Under the pieces are notes generated by a model. The model ran no database searches, was not told the DNA's origin, and saw only the letters and a program-made list of their open reading frames with translations. Positions 45,508 through 55,119 of a stretch of DNA of 64,000 nucleotides are shown here, in pieces (the first letter of the stretch is position 1; each line of letters starts with the position of its first letter). The translations under genes were made by a program, and so were the position numbers. Location of the stretch: positions 116,263-180,262 of the forward strand of contig CAZAZQ010000004.1 of assembly GCA_964489705.1 (NCBI GenBank). The letters are read 5' to 3'. This DNA comes from CAZAZQ01 sp964489705. Lineage in GTDB: Bacteria; Zixibacteria; MSB-5A5; GN15; FEB-12.

Positions 45508-46311
45508 GTGGGAAAAGTAGCGTTGTTTGATTTTATACATTACGGAACTCAGCAGTTACATGTTTTTCTCCTGATACTGTTACGAGCCTCAGGAGTCTTC
45601 ATTTTTGCCCCTATTTTCAGCCACCGAACCATTCCGCCGTTGATAAAAGTCGGAGCGGTTATCCTTCTCTCCGTCGTTTTGACTCCGACCCTTGATTATT
45701 CCCAACTCCCTCAGATGGAGTCGATGTGGCAGTTGGTCGGACTTGCCGCCAAGGAAATTCTGGTGGGAATCATTATCGGGTTATTGTACCGGTTGATTTT
45801 CATGGGGGCGAAAACCGCGGGGGCGATTCTGGGCTATCAAATCGGCTTTGCCATTGTCAGTATGCCGGACATTGAGGAAGGCGGTCAGATCTCCATTATG
45901 GGGAAGCTGTGGGACTTGCTGGCAATTTTGATTTTCCTCAGTATCAACGGTCATCACTTGGTGCTTGCCGCCTTTGCCGACAGCTACGAGTGCATTGCTC
46001 CGGGAATGGTGGGGCTGGCGTCGTCGGTAGGGGAGATGATTATCACCTACACCGCGTACGTCTTCGTCATCGCCCTCAAGATGGTGGCGCCGGTAATGAT
46101 AACCTTGTTTTTAACCGACGTCGCCCTCGGAACCATCGCCAAGACGATGCCGACGATGAATGTCTTCTTTGTCGGTTTCCCCATCAAGATAGGGGTCGGG
46201 TTGATGGTGGTGGCGATGTCGCTGCCTATCTTCTCGTATGTTCTCGAACGGGCGATGAGCTACCTGGATAACGAACTGCATTTGGTGTTTCTCGCAATGG
46301 GAAGGGCGTAA
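45508..46311 (+). CDS. fliR: Flagellar export gate protein FliR
   Basis: 267 aa from GTG 45508, six or more membrane helices, with LLRASGVFIFAPIFSHRTIPP and GYQIGFAIVSMPD as family motifs. It completes the FliPQR export channel. No strong ribosome site precedes GTG, and 334 bases separate it from fliQ, an unusual gap in an otherwise packed operon. Confidence 0.95.
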   Translation: MGKVALFDFIHYGTQQLHVFLLILLRASGVFIFAPIFSHRTIPPLIKVGAVILLSVVLTPTLDYSQLPQMESMWQLVGLAAKEILVGIIIGLLYRLIFMGAKTAGAILGYQIGFAIVSMPDIEEGGQISIMGKLWDLLAILIFLSINGHHLVLAAFADSYECIAPGMVGLASSVGEMIITYTAYVFVIALKMVAPVMITLFLTDVALGTIAKTMPTMNVFFVGFPIKIGVGLMVVAMSLPIFSYVLERAMSYLDNELHLVFLAMGRA

Positions 46312-46317
46312 AGGACG

Positions 46318-47388
46318 ATGCCGGAACAAGATTTTCAAGAAAGAACCGAGAAAGCAACCCCACGACGACGGCGGAAAGCCCGCGAGGAAGGACAGGTTGC
46401 CCGCTCCCAAGAGATTAACTCCGCCGGAGTTATCTTGGTTGGGTTTGTCGCCTTGTACCTGATGGGTCCGTACCTCGGTCCGCAAATATCCGGCTTGATG
46501 AAATACACGATGGCAAACGCTCCGACTATCGCCAGCACTGATCCGACTTTCTTCAAGGTGTTCGGCGACAACATGCTGAAGTTTTTCACCATCCTGCTGC
46601 CCATCTTTGCGGTGATGACAGCCGTGGCGTTCGGCGTCAACGTCGTGCAGGTCGGCTTCATGGTTACCCCCAAGGCGCTGGAGCCGAAGTTCGACAAGCT
46701 GGACTTGGTGAAGGGACTCAAGCGGATTCTCTCGCTCAAGTCGGTAGTGCAGTTGATCCGCGACAGCTTGAAGCTCATCGTGGTCGGCTTTGTCGCCTAC
46801 CTGGCGATTAAAGGGGAGTTCGATTCGTTCTTCTTGCTTCCCGATCAAACGGTGACGCAAATGGCGATTACGATGGGGAAGCTGGCGCTGAAGCTGGCGC
46901 TGAAAATCAGCTTGGTTATTCTGGTGCTGGCGTTTTTGGACTACCTCTACCAGCGCTACGAGTTTGAAAAATCCATCCGCATGTCCAAGCAGGAGCTCAA
47001 AGACGAGTACAAAGACACCGAAGGTTCTCCGCAAATCAAGGCGCGGGTGCGTCAGTTGCAGCGGGAGATGTCACGCAGCCGGATGATGAAAGCCGTTCCG
47101 ACGGCGGATGTGGTCGTGACCAACCCGACTCAGTTAGCGGTGGCGCTCAAGTATGACGCCGATAAAGCCAATGCACCGTTCGTGGTGGCGAAAGGGGAGC
47201 GTCTGATTGCCCAAAAGATAAAAGAAATCGCCAAGAAGCACGATATTCCGGTGGTGGAAAACAAGCCGCTGGCGCGGGCGCTCTTCAAAATGTGCGACAT
47301 CGGGCAGGTCATTCCGAGCAATCTCTATCGTGCCGTTGCCGAGGTCTTGGCGTATGTCTATCGCTTGAAAGGGAAGGTGGTAAGCTGA
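46318..47388 (+). CDS. flhB: Flagellar export switch protein FlhB, NPTQ variant
   Basis: 356 aa. ERTEKATPRRRRKAREEGQVARS at the N-terminus (shown in part) and four membrane helices are typical. The self-cleavage site, NPTH in nearly all FlhB proteins, reads NPTQ here (Asn269-Gln272). Asn and Pro, the residues cut between, are kept. FlhB cleavage switches export from rod-hook to filament substrates together with FliK. Start 6 nt after fliR. Confidence 0.96.
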   Translation: MPEQDFQERTEKATPRRRRKAREEGQVARSQEINSAGVILVGFVALYLMGPYLGPQISGLMKYTMANAPTIASTDPTFFKVFGDNMLKFFTILLPIFAVMTAVAFGVNVVQVGFMVTPKALEPKFDKLDLVKGLKRILSLKSVVQLIRDSLKLIVVGFVAYLAIKGEFDSFFLLPDQTVTQMAITMGKLALKLALKISLVILVLAFLDYLYQRYEFEKSIRMSKQELKDEYKDTEGSPQIKARVRQLQREMSRSRMMKAVPTADVVVTNPTQLAVALKYDADKANAPFVVAKGERLIAQKIKEIAKKHDIPVVENKPLARALFKMCDIGQVIPSNLYRAVAEVLAYVYRLKGKVVS

Positions 47389-47389
47389 G

Positions 47390-49477
47390 ATGGCGGCTCC
47401 GGTGGTACAATCGACGCTTTTCGAGAAGCTGACTTCCCGTTCCGATATTATTCTGGCGTTCGGGGTCATTGGAATTATCGGTGTGTTGGTGATTCCGATT
47501 CCCACCGCTTTGTTGGATTTTGCCCTGGCGTTTAATATCACCTTCTCGTTAGTCGTTTTACTGACGACGTTGTACGTCATCCGTCCCTTGGATCTCTCGG
47601 TCTTTCCGGGGATGCTGTTGATAGTGACGCTCATGCGCCTGGCGCTGAACGTCGCCTCGACGCGGCTCATCTTGGGGCAGGCGTACGCCGGAGAGGTTAT
47701 CAATTCGTTCGGCTACTTCGTGGTGCAAGGGAACTACGTCGTCGGTTTCATCGTCTTTATCATTTTGGTCATTATCCAGTTTGTAGTGATTACCAAGGGG
47801 GCGGGACGTATCTCGGAAGTAGCGGCACGGTTTACGTTGGATGCCATGCCGGGCAAGCAGATGGCAATCGACGCCGATTTGAACGCCGGTATCATCTCCG
47901 AGGCGGAAGCCCGTGCCCGCCGGGAAGAGATTTCGCGGGAAGCCGATTTTTACGGGGCAATGGACGGTGCTTCCAAGTTTGTCCGCGGCGATGCCATTGC
48001 CGGTATCTTGATTACGCTCGTCAACATCATCGGCGGGTTTATCATCGGGGTTGCCATCAACGGGATGAACCTCACCGACGCCATGCGCACGTATTCGCTT
48101 TTGTCTATCGGTGACGGCTTGGTAACGCAGATTCCCGCTCTGTTGGTGTCGACCGCCTCCGGTATCATCGTCACCCGCGCCGCTTCTACCTCGAATATGG
48201 GCTCGGATTTGGCGATGCAACTTACGCGGCAGCCGCGGGCGATTCTCGTGACAGCTTTGGTGCTGTTCATCTTCGGTATGCTGCCGGGGATGCCGACCTT
48301 TACTTTCTTGGTTTTGGGCGTGATGGTCGGCGGCATCGGCTACCTGACGCAAGAAGTCAAGAAGAGAAAAGCGCAAGAAGCCGCCCGTGCGGAAAAAGAA
48401 AAAGCCACCCAGGCCCAACAGCCGGAAGAGCGGGCGGAGGACTTGCTCAAGGTCGATCCCCTCGGCTTGGAAATCGGGTACGGACTCATTCCGTTGGTTG
48501 ATCCCAACCAAGGCGGCGACCTGCTCAACCGCATCGCTACGATGCGCAAGCAGTTGGCAGCGGAGTTGGGCATTATCGTCCCGCCGGTGCGGATACGGGA
48601 TAACGTCCAACTCAGCCCGAACGAATATCAAATAAAGGTAAAAGGAATTCGGGTCGGTGGAAGTGAGCTGATGCTCGATCATCTCTTGGCGATCAACCCC
48701 GGCTTTATCGAAGAAAAGCTCGACGGCTTCGAAACCAAGGAACCGGCGTTCTCTCTTCCCGCGACCTGGATACTGCCCAGCTTGAAGGAAATCGCCGAAG
48801 CAAAAAACTTTACCGTGGTGGAGCCGTCGGCGGTGTTGGCGACCCACTTGACGGAAGTCATCCGCACCTTTGCGGCGGATATCCTCACCCGTCAGGATGT
48901 CCAGCACTTGGTGAACACTCTCAAAGAGGATTATCCCGCTTTGGTCGATTCGGTCATTCCGGAAGTGGTGCCGCTGGGAACGCTTCAGAAAGTATTGCAA
49001 GCGCTTTTACGGGAGCGGGTGCCGATTCGCGACCTTGCCGCCATCGTGGAGACCATCTCCGACTATATCGGTGCCACCAAGGAAAGCGACGTGCTGGCGG
49101 AATACGTGCGGATGGCGCTGAAGCGGCAGATTACCGAACTGCACAAAGACAAAGAAGGACGAATAAACGTTTTCACGATAGATCCGGCGTTGGAACAGAC
49201 TCTGTCGGATTCGATTCAGAACACCAAGCAAGGGTTGATGTTGGCGCTGGAGCCGTCGTTTGCGGAAACGCTGCTGGAGAAAATCGGCGAGCAAGTAACG
49301 GCAATGGAACATGCCGGACACACCCCGCTTTGTTTGTGTTCGCCGAATATCCGGTTGGCGTTGCGGCGCTTGGTTGAGGCGAAGTATCCGCAGTTGGCGG
49401 TCATTTCGTACAACGAAATTGTGCCGGATGCGGAAGTCGTGTCTGTGGGAATGGTGAGGTTGCAAGATGATAATTAA
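47390..49477 (+). CDS. flhA: Flagellar export protein FlhA
   Basis: 695 aa, normal length. Eight membrane helices, the FHIPEP loop (TLDAMPGKQMAIDADLNAG) and the large cytoplasmic domain (LEIGYGLIPLVD, then EEKLDGFETKEPAF). Forms the nonameric ring that docks export substrates and uses proton motive force. Its end overlaps flhF by 11 nt. Confidence 0.97.
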   Translation: MAAPVVQSTLFEKLTSRSDIILAFGVIGIIGVLVIPIPTALLDFALAFNITFSLVVLLTTLYVIRPLDLSVFPGMLLIVTLMRLALNVASTRLILGQAYAGEVINSFGYFVVQGNYVVGFIVFIILVIIQFVVITKGAGRISEVAARFTLDAMPGKQMAIDADLNAGIISEAEARARREEISREADFYGAMDGASKFVRGDAIAGILITLVNIIGGFIIGVAINGMNLTDAMRTYSLLSIGDGLVTQIPALLVSTASGIIVTRAASTSNMGSDLAMQLTRQPRAILVTALVLFIFGMLPGMPTFTFLVLGVMVGGIGYLTQEVKKRKAQEAARAEKEKATQAQQPEERAEDLLKVDPLGLEIGYGLIPLVDPNQGGDLLNRIATMRKQLAAELGIIVPPVRIRDNVQLSPNEYQIKVKGIRVGGSELMLDHLLAINPGFIEEKLDGFETKEPAFSLPATWILPSLKEIAEAKNFTVVEPSAVLATHLTEVIRTFAADILTRQDVQHLVNTLKEDYPALVDSVIPEVVPLGTLQKVLQALLRERVPIRDLAAIVETISDYIGATKESDVLAEYVRMALKRQITELHKDKEGRINVFTIDPALEQTLSDSIQNTKQGLMLALEPSFAETLLEKIGEQVTAMEHAGHTPLCLCSPNIRLALRRLVEAKYPQLAVISYNEIVPDAEVVSVGMVRLQDDN

Positions 49478-50570
49478 GTCGTTTACCGCCGAATCGACGT
49501 CCGCCGCCTTGAAAAAGGTCAGGCAGGAGATGGGACAGGATGCCATTATTTTGCAGACCCGTCAATTGGCGTCGGCTGCTCCTGACCGGCGGATTGAAAT
49601 CACGGCCTGTTTGGATAGACCCACCGTGGCGAGGGCGGCGACGCTTATCTCCACCCCGAGAGAAAAGCCCCACCGACGAGAGAAGACACCCGTCTCCCGG
49701 AACACGGTGAAGAGGGAGCGCCTTTCCGACATACCTTCGTCGCCGGTACCATCGGCACCTTCCGCCGAGGCGCGCCCGGCTCACGTAGCGGAGAGCAACC
49801 ACACGGTCGCCTTCCAGGAGCTTTATGCTCGGTTGGAGAAGGCGGATTTTCCGGAGACGTTCCTGGCGGAATTTATGGCGCAGCTTGTCAACGAGTATGA
49901 CCTGCAGGAGGACTTATGGAGCCTTGCCCGCCGGAAGCTGGTGGCGAAATTGAGTGCGTACTTGGAACCCGGCTTGAGCTTTGCCCCGGGGAATCGCGTT
50001 CTCATTCTCGGACCGGTGGGAGCGGGGAAATCGTCCGTCATGGGCAAGCTGGCGACGCGTTTGGTCACGGTCGAGAAAAAGAAAGTCCGCCTGGCAAGTC
50101 TCGACTACTACAAGATGGCAGCATACGAAGAGTTAGCAAGCTACGCGGATATTCTCAACATAGAAGTGACCGAACTGTCGGCGCCTTCCTCTCCCTCCGA
50201 AGCAGAAGCCAAAACGATTACGCTCATCGACTCTCCGGCACCTCCGACTGACCCGACGAAAGAAGAAAAGTTTCGGGAGCGCACAGAACACGTGCGCGCT
50301 GACTACCGTTTGGCGGTTTTCTCAGCGTTGACCCGTTCGGACGATATTGTCGCTTTTGCCCGACAGCTTCGACCGTATCAGCCGACTCACCTTGTTATGA
50401 CCATGTTGGATCAGACGACCGCCTACGGCACTATGGTCGCCGCTGCGGAAGCGCTGGGATGTAAGATCGCTTTTGTCACCGACACCCCCGGTGGGGTGGG
50501 AAGTTTGAAGGTGCCGGACCCGGATGCTTTGGTGCGTGCCGTGTTACGACTGGAGGTGTGCTGTGAATAA
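49467..50570 (+). CDS. flhF: FlhF-like SRP-type GTPase, degenerate G motifs
   Basis: 367 aa. The B domain start (MIIKSFTAESTSAALKKVRQEMGQDAIIL) and the P-loop GPVGAGKSS are FlhF-like, and the gene lies between flhA and flhG as usual. But G3 reads LIDSPAPP instead of DTAGR, and G4 reads TMLDQT instead of TKLDE, so GTP hydrolysis or specificity may be weakened. FlhF sets the place and number of flagella. The linker (about residues 50-110) is Pro/Arg-rich. Confidence 0.88.
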   Translation: MIIKSFTAESTSAALKKVRQEMGQDAIILQTRQLASAAPDRRIEITACLDRPTVARAATLISTPREKPHRREKTPVSRNTVKRERLSDIPSSPVPSAPSAEARPAHVAESNHTVAFQELYARLEKADFPETFLAEFMAQLVNEYDLQEDLWSLARRKLVAKLSAYLEPGLSFAPGNRVLILGPVGAGKSSVMGKLATRLVTVEKKKVRLASLDYYKMAAYEELASYADILNIEVTELSAPSSPSEAEAKTITLIDSPAPPTDPTKEEKFRERTEHVRADYRLAVFSALTRSDDIVAFARQLRPYQPTHLVMTMLDQTTAYGTMVAAAEALGCKIAFVTDTPGGVGSLKVPDPDALVRAVLRLEVCCE

Positions 50571-51429
50571 ACTGCGTTTGGTGTCATCCCTTCATCAGAA
50601 AAGCAACACCCGCGTGAAAATCGTCTCCATCCTTTCGGGAAAAGGCGGCGTGGGAAAAAGTATTGTCGCGGCTAACCTTGCCGAACGATTGACCGCGGTG
50701 GGATATCGAGTGTTGCTTGTGGATGCGGACTTCAGTTTCGGCAATATCCACATCCTTACCAACTCGGAGAACGACTACGGTGTGGGACTTTATGCTTCCG
50801 GGCGCTTGTCGTTACGGGAAGCCGTCAAACAAATCATCCCCTCGTTGGATATCCTTGCCTCCGAGTCGAACGCCGAAACGAAAAAGCTCTATGAGGTCAA
50901 AAATGCCGCCGCCTTCATCAAGCAACTGCGCTCCGACGGAGAGGGCTACGATTTCATTATCGTTGACCATTGTTCCGGCAAGTCCGAAGCGGCGACGGTG
51001 ATGGCGTTCGGTTCGGATATGAATCTTATTTTGATAGTTCCGGAACTCACGTCGCTGGCGGATGGGTACGGGCTCTTCAAGCATTTGATTCAGACCAGTT
51101 CGAGGGTCAACTGCGGGTTGGTGGTGAACCGCGCCGTTTCTGCGGAAGAAGCGCTGTATATCCACCACAAGTTCGAAGCCCTCACCGAGCGCTTCCTCAA
51201 GCGGACGCTTTCTTCTTTGGGATACCTGCCGGAAAGTCCGGTTGTCCGGCAGAGCCTTGCATCACAGCGGTTCATTGCCCAAATCCAAGAAGACTCCGAT
51301 GTCGTGCAACAACTTATGAAAATAAACCAAGACCTGGTGCGCCGACTTTTCCCTGCCGGGGAAAACGAGCCGCGGGTCGTCAAAAGAGCAATAAATAATA
51401 ACCCGGCGTTAGCCGATATAAGGGAATAG
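50563..51429 (+). CDS. flhG: MinD-like ATPase FlhG
   Basis: About 288 aa from GTG 50563, with GGAGG 6 nt before it and an 8-nt overlap with flhF. Deviant Walker A SGKGGVGKSIVA, switch I region DADFSFGNIH and switch II IIVDHCSG mark the ParA/MinD family. With FlhF it limits flagellar number. The SLHQKSN stretch near the N-terminus may be the DQAxxLR-like helix that stimulates FlhF, though it is not a clear match. Confidence 0.92.
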   Translation: MNKLRLVSSLHQKSNTRVKIVSILSGKGGVGKSIVAANLAERLTAVGYRVLLVDADFSFGNIHILTNSENDYGVGLYASGRLSLREAVKQIIPSLDILASESNAETKKLYEVKNAAAFIKQLRSDGEGYDFIIVDHCSGKSEAATVMAFGSDMNLILIVPELTSLADGYGLFKHLIQTSSRVNCGLVVNRAVSAEEALYIHHKFEALTERFLKRTLSSLGYLPESPVVRQSLASQRFIAQIQEDSDVVQQLMKINQDLVRRLFPAGENEPRVVKRAINNNPALADIRE

Positions 51430-51436
51430 CATACAT

Positions 51437-52312
51437 ATGGTTAACACAGCAAAAGTTCCACCGAAACGAACGGTGAAAAAAGTAAGTGGGAGAGCATCCC
51501 GCCATTCCGAAACAAAAAAAGTCGCGGCGAAAAGGCCGAAGCGTTGGAATGTCACCGAACGGGAGTGGGCGCAGTACCGGAAGTACAAGACGCCGGAACT
51601 CCGCCAGAAACTTTTGAATAAGTACCTCCCTTTGGTGAAGAACGTAGCGTCTCGGATGGCGATGGGCTTTCCCCGCTCGGTAGAACTATCGGATTTGGTG
51701 AATACCGGGGTTATTGGTCTTATTGAGGCGTTCGGCAATTTCGATCCCAACCGGGGTGTGAAATTTGAGACCTACGCCGTGCCGCGCATCCGCGGCGCCA
51801 TTTTGGACGAATTGCGGGCTCTCGACTGGGTGCCGCGCTCGACCCGGGCAAAGTCGAGAGAGATAGAACGGGCTCTTATGAGTTTGGAGAACGAATTAGG
51901 CCGGCCGCCGGAAAAAACGGAGCTGGCAAAACATATGAAAATCAGTGTCCATGAATTACACATGGCGCTCAATGACGTTTCCGGTACCAGTATTCTCTCG
52001 CTTGATGAGGTCATCTATCGGGAAGACGACAACCGCCAGGTGCCTCGGATTGAGACGGTGGTAGACCAGACGTCGCACAGCATTCTCGGAGAAATCGAGA
52101 AAGGCGAGTTGCGCTCTTTCTTGGTGGTGGCGATCGACCGCCTCACCGAGCAGGAGAAACTGGTCATCGCCTTGTACTATTTCGAGGAGTTGACCCTGAA
52201 GGAAATCGGCGAAGTGATGTCGATTTCCGAATCGCGGGTCTCGCAGATTCACACCCGGGCAGTGATGAAACTCCGCGGCATGGTGCGGGAGAAGTTTGCG
52301 TTGACCGGATAA
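51437..52312 (+). CDS. fliA: Flagellar sigma-28 factor
   Basis: 291 aa. Region 2 (YLPLVKNVASRMAMGFPRSVELSDLVNTGVIGLIEA, in part) and region 4 (LTEQEKLVIALYYFEELTLKEIGEVMSISESRVSQIH, in part) match FliA. It has a basic extension of about 35 residues at the N-terminus. Linked to sigma-54 upstream, this suggests a two-step hierarchy: sigma-54 for hook and export, sigma-28 for late genes. Confidence 0.95.
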   Translation: MVNTAKVPPKRTVKKVSGRASRHSETKKVAAKRPKRWNVTEREWAQYRKYKTPELRQKLLNKYLPLVKNVASRMAMGFPRSVELSDLVNTGVIGLIEAFGNFDPNRGVKFETYAVPRIRGAILDELRALDWVPRSTRAKSREIERALMSLENELGRPPEKTELAKHMKISVHELHMALNDVSGTSILSLDEVIYREDDNRQVPRIETVVDQTSHSILGEIEKGELRSFLVVAIDRLTEQEKLVIALYYFEELTLKEIGEVMSISESRVSQIHTRAVMKLRGMVREKFALTG

Positions 52313-52339
52313 GAAACCGTTGGAAGAAGGATACGGGTC

Positions 52340-52669
52340 ATGACAAGCTTGCTTGAACCGGTCGATCACCTGGCAAAGCCGCCATCTCCGGATACCATCA
52401 ATCCGGTGGAGCGGGCAACCCCGGATAAGAAGCGGCGACAGTTCAAAAAGGCGTTGAAAGAAGAAATGGAAAAAGACGACCAACAAGATGAGGCGCCGGT
52501 TGATGCCGTCGTGATCCACCGGGAAAATGACTCGGATGAGAAAGACAAACACGAAGAGACCGCTTCCGAAGAGTCCTCACAAACCCCTTCGGAAGCTTCC
52601 CCTTCACCCGACACTCAGGAGGATGAGTCGTCCCCGCCTCCGGCGGGACACATAGACGTGAAAGCATAG
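52340..52669 (+). CDS. Small acidic, disordered protein
   Basis: 109 aa, very rich in Glu, Asp, Ser, Pro and Lys, with no membrane segment and no recognised family. It begins with LLEPVDHLAKPPSPD and a basic patch (KKRRQFKKALKEEMEK). Position between fliA and a DUF2802-like gene suggests a small flagellum-linked protein; similar disordered products are often found there. Confidence 0.6.
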   Translation: MTSLLEPVDHLAKPPSPDTINPVERATPDKKRRQFKKALKEEMEKDDQQDEAPVDAVVIHRENDSDEKDKHEETASEESSQTPSEASPSPDTQEDESSPPPAGHIDVKA

Positions 52670-52680
52670 GAGAGAAACAC

Positions 52681-53118
52681 ATGCAATTGGATTTGTCACA
52701 GGAAGTGCTGGTAGATTTTTTTCTGAACGTGGTCGGCTACCTTGCCGCCGGCGGGTTGATGCTGATTGTCCATTCTCTGTTTCTGGCTCGGAAGCAGAGA
52801 CGGTATGCTCTGTCTTCTGCCTCCGATATTTCCCCTAACCCCTCTTCCTCTCAAGACATGCCGACAACCAAACGCCCGGCGCCGGAGATGGAGTTCATCC
52901 GGCTCGATGACGCCGGTTCCTCTCACCTTTCCCATGAACCGCATACGACACAAACCCGGTCATCTTCATCTTCTTTCACCGGAGCGCATCGAAATCGCAT
53001 CGAAGTGGTCGGTTTGGCGCGGAAAATGATTGAAGCCGGAGCCTCGGCGGAAAAGATACGAGCGGTTTTGCCGATATCTGAAGCAGAGCTGGCACTATTG
53101 AGTAGTGAACGAAAATGA
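52681..53118 (+). CDS. DUF2802-like membrane protein
   Basis: 145 aa. One membrane helix (about residues 10-32), a Ser/Thr/Pro-rich linker and a C-terminal helix-turn-helix-like segment VVGLARKMIEAGASAEKIRAVLPISEAELALL, given here in part for its family resemblance to DUF2802 proteins that follow flagellar and chemotaxis genes in proteobacteria. Function unknown. Confidence 0.6.
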   Translation: MQLDLSQEVLVDFFLNVVGYLAAGGLMLIVHSLFLARKQRRYALSSASDISPNPSSSQDMPTTKRPAPEMEFIRLDDAGSSHLSHEPHTTQTRSSSSSFTGAHRNRIEVVGLARKMIEAGASAEKIRAVLPISEAELALLSSERK

Positions 53119-53137
53119 GAAAAACACGGAGAGAGAC

Positions 53138-54322
53138 ATGACGAACGAAAGCCCATTTTACCTCACGAAGGTTGAGTGTCCGATTTGCCGAACGATCAAC
53201 GAATTTGAGACGGTTCGGATGGGGGCGTATGTGGAAGAGGGTCGAGACACCGATTTTTGCCCGACCAAAATTACATGGCGCTATCCCAAGTACCAAGCCT
53301 ACCATCCGTTGACTTTCTTTATCGCCACCTGCAGCAATTGTTACTATTCCCGGGAATTGACGCCGTCCTTCAAAGACTGGAAGAACGACAACACCTTCCG
53401 TACCTATCGCCTCAAGACCATTAAAGAAAAACACCTCGATCAGCTCGCCACCGCTGATTCGTTTGTCAGGAAAATCGGAGAGGCAATCGACATCAGCCGC
53501 TACCCGAACGAATCGGCGATTCTCAAGCTCCATCTGGCTATCTTTGACGAGCAGTTGACCGAGCATTACAGCAAGCTGGATGTGGGACGGTTTTACTTGC
53601 GGATAGGCTGGGTCTTCCGCAGTATGCAGGAGAACGAAAATCCCCAGCAGCAACTACTCCAGGGGTTGATGGTCGACCTCGACAATCGTTACCATTCCCT
53701 GAGAGACTCTCTCCAAGGATTTCAGGAGCACGTAGAGGAATTCTCCCGTTCACTCGCCGCTCATTTCGAGACCGAGAACATCTCGACTGAAATCAAATCG
53801 CAGATGTATCCTTTCCGGGATAGGTTCTCCAAGGTGATTTCGTCGTTTCAGGAAAACTATCAGCAGGCACAAAAAAGGTTCAAAGAACTTGATGAGCTGG
53901 TTGACGAATACAAAACCACCGTTTTGGGAGGAGACGGCTCCGGCTCCGGGTTGACGTTTGGGAAATATCCCTCCTTTGCGGATTTCTTGAACGAGCTCAA
54001 ACATGCCTGGGAAGGCACTGTCGCCAACGAAGTGGAGGCGCTGCGCAAAGCCGTCCAGTACTACAAGGAAGCGTTTGCCGACGGACGCGAGATCGCCCCG
54101 GGCAACCAGCAGATCCAAGCATCGTATCTCATCGCCGAGCTTTCCCGGCGGGTGGGGGATTACGACGAAGCCCGGCAGTATTTCAACAGCACCATCAAGC
54201 ACGGGCAGGAGTTTATCTACCAGAACCGGAACGATCGGACCCAAACCGCACTGGCTCGGAAAATTCTCGAGTTGGCGGTCGAACAAGGTAAGATGAATAT
54301 GGCGTCGTTGCAAACCGCATAG
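53138..54322 (+). CDS. DUF2225 family protein
   Basis: 394 aa. ATG 53138 follows GGAGAG; an in-frame GTG at 53105 overlaps the previous gene and lacks a site. Two Cys pairs, CPIC (near residue 15) and CSNC (near residue 67), form a probable zinc site, as in DUF2225. The rest is helical with TPR-like character at the C-terminus (YLIAELSRRVGDYDEARQYF). Function unknown; a link to motility is only by position. Confidence 0.75.
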   Translation: MTNESPFYLTKVECPICRTINEFETVRMGAYVEEGRDTDFCPTKITWRYPKYQAYHPLTFFIATCSNCYYSRELTPSFKDWKNDNTFRTYRLKTIKEKHLDQLATADSFVRKIGEAIDISRYPNESAILKLHLAIFDEQLTEHYSKLDVGRFYLRIGWVFRSMQENENPQQQLLQGLMVDLDNRYHSLRDSLQGFQEHVEEFSRSLAAHFETENISTEIKSQMYPFRDRFSKVISSFQENYQQAQKRFKELDELVDEYKTTVLGGDGSGSGLTFGKYPSFADFLNELKHAWEGTVANEVEALRKAVQYYKEAFADGREIAPGNQQIQASYLIAELSRRVGDYDEARQYFNSTIKHGQEFIYQNRNDRTQTALARKILELAVEQGKMNMASLQTA

Positions 54323-54337
54323 AGAACGGATAGACCT

Positions 54338-55102
54338 ATGACAGACCCCGCGGCACCAGAAAAGCAATCCACAACGAGTCTTGACGCATCGTGCTTTGAC
54401 TTTTCCCTGTTGGTCGGACACGAGCTGACGCTCTACTCGGAACAGTTCCCCGGCAAGCCGCTCAAGAGCAAGGTTATTTTGGCAAGCCATCGCGAAGTAT
54501 GGATTGATCGCAGCGGCGGTGGGGGATTGATAGATAATCTGGTGAACAACCAGAAGGTCATTATCCAGGTGGAATACAAAGGGCAGTTGGTCAACGTTCC
54601 TTCGCTGCTGAAGCGGACGCAGGGAGGCAAGTGCCGTATCCTCGTCGGTGAGCGGGTCATTCCCTTGACCCGACGGAGATTTACCCGGGTGGAACTCGCC
54701 CGGCCCGTCAAGCTGGCTGTCATTCCGCTTTCGACCTTCAACCGGAACAAACTGGCGCACTTGCGTTGGCTTGAAACCATGACGGTTGATATTTCCGGCG
54801 GCGGGGCATTGATTGATTTCTCCACCCATCTGGAAAGTCCCACCTATCTCTTTCTCAACATCGACTTGCGGGATTTCTCTTTCCCCTCGTTGGTGCTGGG
54901 GCAAGTGCTCTATTCTCTCCCCCAGGAGACGGGACATTTTCACGTGGGGTTGAAATTCATTACCAAGGAAATGAAAAAGAACCACTTCTCTCTGACGCTC
55001 ATCAAGCAATTTCCGCAAACGGTTTTTGAGTACGGAGAGAAAGAACAAACCCAGTTGAATACCAAGCTGACCGCATGGATGCAGGAAAAGAAAAAACAGT
55101 GA
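54338..55102 (+). CDS. PilZ-domain protein, YcgR-like
   Basis: 254 aa. An N-terminal YcgR-like beta domain (about residues 20-105) precedes a PilZ domain with the c-di-GMP binding motifs RRRFTR (near residue 110) and DISGGG (near 150). In other bacteria such proteins brake the flagellar motor when c-di-GMP rises. Followed 17 nt later by a second PilZ gene. Confidence 0.85.
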   Translation: MTDPAAPEKQSTTSLDASCFDFSLLVGHELTLYSEQFPGKPLKSKVILASHREVWIDRSGGGGLIDNLVNNQKVIIQVEYKGQLVNVPSLLKRTQGGKCRILVGERVIPLTRRRFTRVELARPVKLAVIPLSTFNRNKLAHLRWLETMTVDISGGGALIDFSTHLESPTYLFLNIDLRDFSFPSLVLGQVLYSLPQETGHFHVGLKFITKEMKKNHFSLTLIKQFPQTVFEYGEKEQTQLNTKLTAWMQEKKKQ

Positions 55103-55119
55103 AGTTAAGGAAGGGTACT

